Notes under the pieces: generated by a model
Database searches by the model: none
Seen by the model: only the letters and a program-made list of their open reading frames with translations
What the model was told of the DNA's origin: nothing
In this document: piece by piece, positions 4,974 through 9,953 of the stretch
Layout of the letters: the number at the start of each line of letters is the position of its first letter
Position numbering within the stretch: the first letter of the stretch is position 1
Program-made: the position numbers and the translations under genes
Origin: Rickettsiales bacterium
GTDB lineage: Bacteria; Pseudomonadota; Alphaproteobacteria; Rickettsiales; UBA8987
Direction of reading: 5' to 3'
DNA: 9,953 nucleotides
Assembly (NCBI GenBank): GCA_028282625.1
Contig: JANQHP010000065.1
Coordinates: 1-9,953 of the forward strand

Positions 4974-7202
4974 GTGGCTGAAAAACCGTTAAACTTAAAA
5001 CCATCGCCGTTGACGCAGAATCTGGCCAGTGATGCCACCATGGAAGATTTTGCGCGGGAGATCGTTGCCTCGGCGCAGAAGGATGGCCTGCCCATCCACA
5101 CGGAATTCCGCCATGCGGTGGAGCCAGAATCGTTCAGCGCAGCCTATCAGGATCAGCCGCTGGAAGATGCGGGATTGCGCATGGAGAAAGACGGGTTTGT
5201 GCTGGTGTTGGATAGAGGGACAAAATCCGGCGATGCACGCCATGGCACGGTGGTTTCCGCCATTGCCGATCGCGCTGCCGATCAGTTTGCTGGTAAAGAT
5301 ATACCCGTGCTTTTCGTCAATGAAAGCGCCTTTGCTTCCGAAAAACCGGTAAGGCAGCGACTGGAAGACGCGCTGGTGGCAGAAAAAGGCCCGCTCTTTG
5401 ATCAGGACTCCACCTTGCAGCAGAAATATCAGGAGAAATACGATGCGGTGATGGCAGAGAGGGAAAAGCAACTTGAAGAAAGACAAACCATCACCAGTCC
5501 TAAAGCATTGTATGAGCATGATCTGAAGGATCAGGGGCGCACTGGAAGAACCCTGGAATGGGCGTTGGATCAGTTTGGTTATAATGAATCTCTGCAATCG
5601 GAGTATGCATCCAAATACGATAATTATCGTGAAGCTCAGGCAGGAAGCGATGCATTTTATGCATCATTCGATAGCCCCAAAACCTTGTATGAACAAGAGT
5701 TAAGAGAAAGCATTGGAGCAGATCAGGTGACCGAGCGTGATTATTCTAAAGGGCTAAAAACCATCCTACGCGACCCCAATCTTCTGGTGGTGGCCAGCTC
5801 CACTTACGTGCACCAAAACAAACCACTAACACAGGATGCTTTGGCACTCATCCGCGAAAGCCAGGCATTGCATGTGCTGCCTGCCGGCAATGATGGAGAG
5901 ATTCTGGACGTACAGATAGACGATGCGCTCTATCATGAAGGTCTGGTGGTGACCATCGGTTGGGCAGATGCACATCCAGATGGCTCGGTCACCATGCATG
6001 GACAAAGTACTGCAAATGGCCCTGCTTTTGCTATGCCGGTGCCAGAAGAAGCACAAGTGAAATGGGATGGCAAGAATCTCTCTCCGGCCGCAGGCACTTC
6101 CGCTGCCGTGCCGGATTTTGCCGGAAAGATGGCGGCAGTCATCCAGGAATATGGTGACTACCTGCCCACCGAACAGATTCTTTATGCCGCCATGGTCACC
6201 AGCGATCCAGTGCATCAGGCTGATGCTTATACCAGAACCTTCCAGAAACGGTCTCCCTGGGGAGATGACTTGGGCACGGCAACGGTAAGTTTTACGCCTG
6301 AAGATGTAACGTTGGAACACATCACCAACGATGCCGGCATGGCGTATGACCCTGCGCGTTCCGGTTTCGGCGTGCCCAATTTTGACAGGCTGGAAACATT
6401 GTTGCCGCATATGGTGGAACATGCTCAGCAGCACCCGGAAACCGTATCACAATCTGTACGGCAGCAGCAAAGCCTCACGCCCACCCGCCACACGCAGGAG
6501 AATGGCCTTTACCGCTATACGCTTACCATGGGCGAAGGCACGGCGCTTAAACAGACGCTGGAACTGGAATATATTCCCCAATCCGGAGACTTTGATGCAG
6601 GCCATGCGCGTGGATTAGGCGACAATGACGAAATTGAGGATAGAGGGCAGGTGTTTCTGGTTAGTCCTTCAGGTGTGAAGGTGGAATTATTCCCCAGCCA
6701 GAGGGGCGATCTTTCAGCTGAACGGCAAGCCGGCGCAACTTCTGCACCAAGTGGGAAAGCCACCACCTATGCTTTTGCCGGAAGTGACCTGGCGGGAGAG
6801 TGGCATGTGCTTACCACTCATCCGCTTTCAGAGCTGTCGCTGGAAGGAAAGCATCTGGCCACCCATGACATGGTACGGCAATTCACCAAGGAAAAAATCA
6901 ACGCGCTGGAAACCCAACCCACGCCAGACCTTTCCAAGGCTGTGAGCTTCACGGAAAAGGAAGTAGCGCAGGAATATGCTGATTGGCTGGATTTTATCAA
7001 AGAGGGTGGCTTACATGAAGCACGGCCGCCACAACAGCCGCAACAGAACAAACCAGAACAACAAAAACTGGGTAATATCTTGCAACAGGAGAACTTGCCG
7101 GATGGGCTGGGTCTTCATACGATAGGCGTGCAGTTGGGTAATGAATCCAGCCAAAATATTGGCATGCATAATACAAAGAGCAATGCTGAAATTGAAAGGT
7201 GA
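4974..7202 (+). CDS. Signal-less, cysteine-free S8 (subtilisin-like) serine peptidase with duplicated insert and P-domain-like region
   Basis: The 742-residue protein carries all S8 catalytic signatures: Asp80 in FVLVLDRG, His90 in RHGTVVSAIA, oxyanion Asn306 in LPAGNDG and nucleophile Ser376 in AAGTSAAVPDFAG. Asp and His are only 10 residues apart. His to Asn spans 216 residues, owing to a charged, probably helical insert (about 125-255) containing a duplicated module. A region at about 505-620 (VFLVSPSGVKVELFP, then YAFAGSDLAGEWHVLTTHP) resembles the beta-sandwich P domain of kexin-like proteases. A Gln/Pro-rich tail follows (about 684-742). There is no signal peptide, membrane helix or cysteine, so it acts in the cytosol or leaves by a non-Sec route. 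The GTG start fits the consensus -10 upstream; no clear Shine-Dalgarno is visible, and ATG 5040 is an alternative. It follows tRNA-Val and converges on a prepilin gene. Substrate is unknown. Confidence 0.9.
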   Translation: MAEKPLNLKPSPLTQNLASDATMEDFAREIVASAQKDGLPIHTEFRHAVEPESFSAAYQDQPLEDAGLRMEKDGFVLVLDRGTKSGDARHGTVVSAIADRAADQFAGKDIPVLFVNESAFASEKPVRQRLEDALVAEKGPLFDQDSTLQQKYQEKYDAVMAEREKQLEERQTITSPKALYEHDLKDQGRTGRTLEWALDQFGYNESLQSEYASKYDNYREAQAGSDAFYASFDSPKTLYEQELRESIGADQVTERDYSKGLKTILRDPNLLVVASSTYVHQNKPLTQDALALIRESQALHVLPAGNDGEILDVQIDDALYHEGLVVTIGWADAHPDGSVTMHGQSTANGPAFAMPVPEEAQVKWDGKNLSPAAGTSAAVPDFAGKMAAVIQEYGDYLPTEQILYAAMVTSDPVHQADAYTRTFQKRSPWGDDLGTATVSFTPEDVTLEHITNDAGMAYDPARSGFGVPNFDRLETLLPHMVEHAQQHPETVSQSVRQQQSLTPTRHTQENGLYRYTLTMGEGTALKQTLELEYIPQSGDFDAGHARGLGDNDEIEDRGQVFLVSPSGVKVELFPSQRGDLSAERQAGATSAPSGKATTYAFAGSDLAGEWHVLTTHPLSELSLEGKHLATHDMVRQFTKEKINALETQPTPDLSKAVSFTEKEVAQEYADWLDFIKEGGLHEARPPQQPQQNKPEQQKLGNILQQENLPDGLGLHTIGVQLGNESSQNIGMHNTKSNAEIER
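5415..5711 (+). repeat. Diverged internal duplication in the S8 peptidase insert (59-residue period)
   Basis: Residues 148-185 and 207-244 align without gaps at an offset of 59, with 13 of 38 identities concentrated in two blocks: LQ..Y..KYD (148-157 / 207-216) and SPK.LYE..L (175-184 / 234-243), plus conservative H/Q, D/E and K/R matches. The DNA copies are much diverged, so the duplication is old. It lies between catalytic His90 and Asn306. Confidence 0.7.
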
Positions 7203-7348
7203 AACACCCGCGAAAGAGGCACGATAGAAAAAGGTGGGAGTGCATTTCTAGCGGCAGCTTTTTAAAGCGCTTACCAAATTTTCTTGGAATTTGTAGTGTG
7301 GACACATCTTTATTGTCACCATAAGTCACAGAATCTATCAAAAGGAAA

Positions 7349-7365
7349 TGTTACTTTTGGTAACA
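7349..7365 (-). terminator. Weak stem-loop downstream of the prepilin gene
   Basis: TGTTAC (7365-7360 on the minus strand) pairs with GTAACA (7354-7349) across a 5-nt loop and is followed by TTTCCTTTTG on the minus strand. It is about 60 bases past the prepilin stop. The stem is short and the T tract broken. The rest of the 7203-7423 gap, between two convergent stop codons, shows only small imperfect hairpins and no gene. Confidence 0.28.
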
Positions 7366-7423
7366 GGTAAGTGGCATCGTAATAGGGGGCGCAGAATACG
7401 CACCCTGCCTCACTATTTCACCA

Positions 7424-8155
7424 CTAAATCACAGGGGGTGCAATGGACCAATGGGCGATGCAGCTGATGCCCTCGCTGTCTTTATCGTAGACGGGTGGGG
7501 TGGCGCCGGTGGTGCAGGTGCTTTCATTGTTGGTACCGGTGGTGGCCCATAGGCGGCCTGTGCTGGCAGATCCATCGTCTATTTTTCGATCGAGTTGCAA
7601 AGTTTCTTGCACACTCAAAATGGCACCAGAAATCTCGTTATCATCGGCACTGGTTTTCGCGGCAAAGGTAATCCAGTGGGCGTTGAAGGTATTGGTGCCA
7701 TCGCTAAAGCCATTAAAGCGCAACCAGAACGCACCGTTTGTCATACGCGCAGAGGGGATATTGACCCCAGGTTCAAACTCCCCGCTGACCAGCGCGCCCG
7801 TATACACCGCATCCACTTCTCTGGCTCGATACAGATGTTCCCAGGCCAGCAAATCCTCATAGGCCGGTGGGCCCACACCGGTTTCGATGCGCCCATCGCC
7901 ATCGCCATCGCTGGAAAGCGACCAGATGCTGGTCGCGTTGCTCATATCGCCTGGCAGTTGCTGATATTGCGCAAAAAAGGTTTCCACCGAATGTTGTTGG
8001 GCCAGCCATTGTACGGTGATGTGGTTGATCTCGGCTTGCCGAATAAGGTAGCGCCCACCCAGCACGCCGGTGGTTACAAAGGCAATGACGACCAACACAA
8101 TCATGAGTTCGACAAGTGTAAATCCGTGGTTTTTTCGGGTGTTTTGAAGGAACAT
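7424..8155 (-). CDS. Type IV prepilin / pseudopilin-like protein, solitary
   Basis: The 243-residue protein has a class III signal: short basic leader MFLQNTRKNHG, predicted prepilin peptidase cut after Gly11, then FTLVELMIVLVVIAFVTTGVL with the conserved Glu at +5 (Glu16) and a hydrophobic helix (about 14-33). Prepilin peptidase would cleave it and methylate Phe12, and the mature protein would enter a pilus or type II secretion pseudopilus in the inner membrane and periplasm. The globular part contains QLPGDMSNAT (66-75), the Asp/Gly run DGDGDG (83-88) resembling a calcium loop and encoded by a hexamer repeat, and a C-terminal Cys214/Cys232 pair that could form a disulfide loop. No other pilus gene is in the window, so it depends on machinery encoded elsewhere. 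No Shine-Dalgarno is visible before the ATG. It may be a minor pilin; the class is sure, the machine is not. Confidence 0.87.
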   Translation of the reverse strand: MFLQNTRKNHGFTLVELMIVLVVIAFVTTGVLGGRYLIRQAEINHITVQWLAQQHSVETFFAQYQQLPGDMSNATSIWSLSSDGDGDGRIETGVGPPAYEDLLAWEHLYRAREVDAVYTGALVSGEFEPGVNIPSARMTNGAFWLRFNGFSDGTNTFNAHWITFAAKTSADDNEISGAILSVQETLQLDRKIDDGSASTGRLWATTGTNNESTCTTGATPPVYDKDSEGISCIAHWSIAPPVI

Positions 8156-8235
8156 ACGCGATAGAGGAAGGGGCTGGTTGTGCCGGGTTGCTGGAGTATT
8201 TTAAGGAGTATAAACGGTTACATGTGTTTACGCTA

Positions 8236-8264
8236 TTGATTTTATGTGCGTAGCCTAGTATGTA
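8236..8264 (+). promoter_or_regulatory. Weak promoter candidate for nfu
   Basis: TTGATT (8236-8241) and TATGTA (8259-8264) are 17 bases apart, about 40 bases before the nfu ATG. The match is moderate. The 150-bp gap to the divergent prepilin gene must hold promoters for both, but none on the minus strand convinced me. Confidence 0.3.
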
Positions 8265-8305
8265 TACCCAACTATTTTACTCAGGAAAGGCCCTTAAGCC
8301 GCATT

Positions 8306-8884
8306 ATGTTTATACAAACCGAACCGACACCCAACCCGCGCACGTTAAAATTTATACCGGGCCAGATCGTTCTGGATTCAGGCACCGCGACCTTTGTGGA
8401 CGAAGAAAGTGCCAAGGCCTCGCCTTTGGCCGAGGCGCTTTTTGCCATTGCAGAGGTGGAAGGGGTGTTTTTGGGCCACGATTTTATTACGGTCAGCCGC
8501 TCTGAGAGCGCGGAGTGGGATGTGTTAAAGCCTACGATTTTAACGACGATCATGGAGCATTTTATTGCGGGCAAGCCGATGTTGCATCCAAGTGACGGCT
8601 CTTCTGCGGTGGTGGAAAGCAATACGGCGTCCGAAGAGGATGACCCCATTGTGCGTCAGATCAAGGAGCTGATTGATACGCGGGTGCGGCCTGCGGTGGC
8701 AGAAGATGGTGGGGATATTATTTACCGGAGTTTTCAAGATGGTGTGGTGGCGTTGGAGTTGCGTGGCGCTTGCTCGGGCTGCCCCAGCTCGACCCTGACG
8801 TTAAAAGAGGGCATTGAGAACATGCTGCGCTACTACGTGCCGGAAGTGAAAACAGTGGAGGCTGTGAGCGGTGCCATGCCGTAA
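8306..8884 (+). CDS. nfu: Nfu1-type iron-sulfur cluster scaffold/carrier
   Basis: The protein has 192 residues from the ATG at 8306. The N-terminal Nfu_N domain (about 2-88) starts with the characteristic MFIQTEPTPNPRTLKFIPG. The C-terminal NifU-like domain (about 112-185) has RPAVAEDGGDI and the cluster-binding Cys156-x-x-Cys159 in LRGACSGCPSSTLTLK. The family binds a 4Fe-4S cluster at a dimer interface and passes it to client enzymes in the cytosol (in mitochondria, to lipoate synthase and complex components). Start ATG 8306 is chosen because Nfu1 proteins begin exactly at this motif; the open frame extends upstream to 8246 but that piece is not conserved in my recollection. AGGAAAGG at 8283-8290 is a rather distant ribosome site. 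It stands alone between a divergent prepilin gene and a long hairpin, and complements mrp, the other Fe-S biogenesis gene here. Confidence 0.95.
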   Translation: MFIQTEPTPNPRTLKFIPGQIVLDSGTATFVDEESAKASPLAEALFAIAEVEGVFLGHDFITVSRSESAEWDVLKPTILTTIMEHFIAGKPMLHPSDGSSAVVESNTASEEDDPIVRQIKELIDTRVRPAVAEDGGDIIYRSFQDGVVALELRGACSGCPSSTLTLKEGIENMLRYYVPEVKTVEAVSGAMP

Positions 8885-8941
8885 ACTCCTTCGGCTGCGG
8901 CCCCCTTAAATACTTGCAAAAAACGTGGGAATTCAATCATA

Positions 8942-8983
8942 TATCTAGGGTTGTTTTATTTCGTTAATAAAAAACCCTAGGTG
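8942..8983. terminator. Long stem-loop downstream of nfu (candidate terminator or regulatory hairpin)
   Basis: CTAGGGTT (8945-8952) pairs with AACCCTAG (8973-8980). After a single bulged G at 8953, TTTTATT (8954-8960) pairs with AATAAAA (8966-8972) around the loop TCGTT. That makes 15 paired bases, extendable outward in RNA by two G-U wobbles and one A-U pair. It lies about 60 bases past nfu and ends 16 bases before the next promoter candidate. No T tract follows on the plus strand, so terminator activity is uncertain. Confidence 0.5.
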
Positions 8984-8996
8984 GCAACATTTATGG

Positions 8997-9025
8997 TTTA
9001 CAAGAAAAACTATTACTGATATACA
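8997..9025 (+). promoter_or_regulatory. Candidate promoter for the Tyr-rich secreted protein gene
   Basis: TTTACA (8997-9002) and TATACA (9020-9025) are separated by exactly 17 bases in an AT-rich stretch, with 5/6 and 4/6 consensus matches. The predicted start near 9032 gives a leader of about 60 nt. Confidence 0.5.
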
Positions 9026-9092
9026 AGCGTCGAATTCTAGATTTAGAGAATAAAGAATCTTATAAATTTAAAAATGTGGTGGGATTGTGGTT

Positions 9093-9737
9093 ATGATTTT
9101 TACGTGGACATCCAAATCAGCGGTCGCTGAAAAAGTAGCATTCTGCATTGGCTGTGCGGCTTGTTGCCTGGTTTCTTTTGCAAGCTTTGCCTCGGCGCAG
9201 CAGCAGGTGGATAATCAGAATCGTTATTACTATTATTATTACGAAGGGGATCAAGCTTCGCTTGTGGCCCCAGCGGATAACGATGCGTATTATCGTGGCC
9301 AGTATCGTGTGCCGGCTCCTGCGGCAAACAGTGCCAACATCGCTTCTCTTGGTGTGCAGCCGCAAATTCAGTATGTGCGCCTTCCAGATGGTCGGATTGT
9401 GGCGGTGATGCCAACGGAAACAGCCGCACAGATTGCGCCTCAAAGGGCCCCTCAGATGGCAGCACGTGTGGTGGCACCTACCGCGCCGACGCAGCCATCG
9501 TTACGGCAAGCGCTGCCGTTGCAACCGGCCGCGCCTGCGCCGGGCATGGTTTACAGCTACCCCGCTTACCAGGATAATGACGAATTGTATTACGGCTATG
9601 ATACGGGTATTGCGCAACAGCAATATTATGATCCTTATCCTGCGGATACGGCCCCTTATGTGCCGGTGCCCGCGGATAACGACAGCAATTACTCCCAGGC
9701 AGACGATTTCCGCTTCGAGTTCTACGACTATCAGTAG
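9093..9737 (+). CDS. Unrecognised secreted Tyr/Pro/Ala/Gln-rich low-complexity protein
   Basis: From the ATG at 9093 (in-frame GTG at 9087 is the alternative; GGTGGGA lies nearby) the protein has 214 residues. A long signal peptide (KSAVAEK, then a hydrophobic core with four cysteines at 18, 21, 24 and 25) ends with a good signal peptidase I site, ASFASA|QQQ, after residue 35. The mature chain has no cysteine and is dominated by Tyr, Pro, Ala, Gln and Asp: a run of six Tyr near its start, PADNDAYY and PADNDSNY motifs, clusters such as ELYYGYD and QQQYYDPYP, and an aromatic, acidic C-terminus (RFEFYDYQ). The only region with ordinary composition is PQIQYVRLPDGRIVAVMP. It is predicted to be periplasmic or surface-exposed and largely disordered. 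No family is recognised and no function assigned. It appears monocistronic, with its own promoter and a repeat region downstream. Confidence 0.8.
   Translation: MIFTWTSKSAVAEKVAFCIGCAACCLVSFASFASAQQQVDNQNRYYYYYYEGDQASLVAPADNDAYYRGQYRVPAPAANSANIASLGVQPQIQYVRLPDGRIVAVMPTETAAQIAPQRAPQMAARVVAPTAPTQPSLRQALPLQPAAPAPGMVYSYPAYQDNDELYYGYDTGIAQQQYYDPYPADTAPYVPVPADNDSNYSQADDFRFEFYDYQ
9225..9242 (+). repeat. TAT/TAC trinucleotide run encoding six tyrosines
   Basis: Six consecutive codons TAT TAC TAT TAT TAT TAC form a near-perfect trinucleotide run just after the predicted signal peptide. Slippage would change the Tyr count without breaking the frame. Confidence 0.8.
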
Positions 9738-9785
9738 CTGCGCGTTTCACGTGATTGGTGTTCGGTGCGCCGGTTTCCGTGCTCC

Positions 9786-9870
9786 GTCATCCCGTGGCCC
9801 ATCCGCCTCCGCATGTCCTTCACTTTTAGTGAAGGACTGCTGCGGCGCGACCAAAGGCCACGGGATCCAG
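9786..9870. repeat. Palindromic intergenic repeat unit, complete
   Basis: GTCATCCCGTGGCC starts the unit and GGCCACGGGATCCAG ends it. CCCGTGGCC (9791-9799) pairs perfectly with GGCCACGGG (9856-9864). Inside is a second perfect 9-bp hairpin, GTCCTTCAC (9815-9823) with GTGAAGGAC (9829-9837), around loop TTTTA, and partial CCGC/GCGG pairing between them. The whole unit folds as a long imperfect cruciform about 50 bases after the Tyr-rich gene, where it could also act as a transcript 3' end. The ends resemble the TCATCCC...GGGATCC palindromic repeats widespread in alphaproteobacterial intergenic DNA (a recollection, not a search). Confidence 0.75.
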
Positions 9871-9895
9871 CATGATAGGCTCCCATGTTTTGCCT

Positions 9896-9953
9896 CTGGA
9901 TCCCGCGATCGTCCGCTTTCGTACTGCGTACTTGCAGCGCGACAGGGGGTCGC
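9896..9953. repeat. Second palindromic repeat unit, truncated by the window edge
   Basis: CTGGATCCCG (9896-9905) is the exact reverse complement of CGGGATCCAG (9861-9870) that closes the first unit. The inside of this unit parallels the first in the same order: CCGCTTTCG against CCGCCTCCG, then TGCAGCGCGAC against TGCGGCGCGAC. The last bases, TCGC, can pair with the GCGA of CCCGCGA near the start, so the closing arm probably continues as GGGAT just beyond base 9953. Confidence 0.6.

Noticed and set aside
5826..6434. 202-codon open frame on the minus strand inside the S8 peptidase gene
   Set aside because: It overlaps the catalytic Asn and Ser motifs of the plus-strand gene and has no start signal or motif of its own.
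7257..7289. GCTTT/AAAGC and CAAATT/AATTTG inverted repeats after the S8 peptidase gene, considered as its terminator
   Set aside because: The first has only a 2-nt loop, the second is six AT-rich pairs with no T tract; neither is convincing.
7595..8164. 189-codon open frame on the plus strand opposite the prepilin gene
   Set aside because: The minus strand has a perfect prepilin leader and family motifs; the plus frame is an antisense shadow.
8203..8239. AAGGAG followed by an ATG (8222) as a possible leader peptide upstream of nfu
   Set aside because: The frame has only five codons before TGA, without an attenuator-like residue run or hairpin.

Overview
The window looks like a chromosomal segment of an alphaproteobacterium with moderate GC content. 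The evidence is the divergent hflK / mrp (apbC) pair, an Nfu1-type scaffold with separate N- and C-terminal domains, a TalC/Fsa-type transaldolase, a CCA-encoding tRNA-Val, and dispersed TCATCCCG...CGGGATCC palindromic repeats like those found in many alphaproteobacterial genomes. Genus cannot be fixed from the sequence. Most of it is ordinary core genome; the accessory-looking parts are the large subtilase gene after the tRNA, the orphan prepilin gene and two unrecognised envelope proteins.

Layout. 1-1100 (minus) is the 5' part of hflK, running off the left edge. 1101-1249 is a compact intergenic region with promoter candidates on both strands and a terminator-like hairpin. 1250-2386 (plus) is mrp/apbC, followed after 16 bases by an exported rhodanese-like gene (2403-3053) that may be frameshifted near its 3' end. 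3254-3901 (plus) is a membrane-anchored protein with a six-cysteine domain and a 15-bp coding tandem repeat. It converges, with a 4-bp gap, on the fsa/tal-type gene (3906-4562, minus). A tRNA-Val(UAC) lies at 4778-4853. A 742-residue, cysteine-free, signal-less S8 (subtilisin-fold) peptidase occupies 4974-7202. A type IV prepilin-like gene (7424-8155, minus) converges on it. nfu (8306-8884, plus) is followed by a long hairpin and a promoter for a secreted Tyr/Pro/Gln-rich protein (9093-9737). The right end (9786-9953) holds two related palindromic repeat units, the second cut by the window edge. No gene-free stretch exceeds about 220 bases.

How the genes fit together. Two genes serve iron-sulfur cluster biogenesis (mrp and nfu). 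HflK is a membrane quality-control scaffold acting with HflC and FtsH. The rhodanese, the six-Cys protein, the prepilin and the Tyr-rich protein are all predicted to be exported or envelope-located. The most unusual gene is the S8 peptidase: all catalytic residues are visible, but the Asp-His spacing is very short, a duplicated 59-residue-period module is inserted between His and Asn, and a P-domain-like beta region follows. I see no CRISPR array, insertion sequence, integrase or phage gene.
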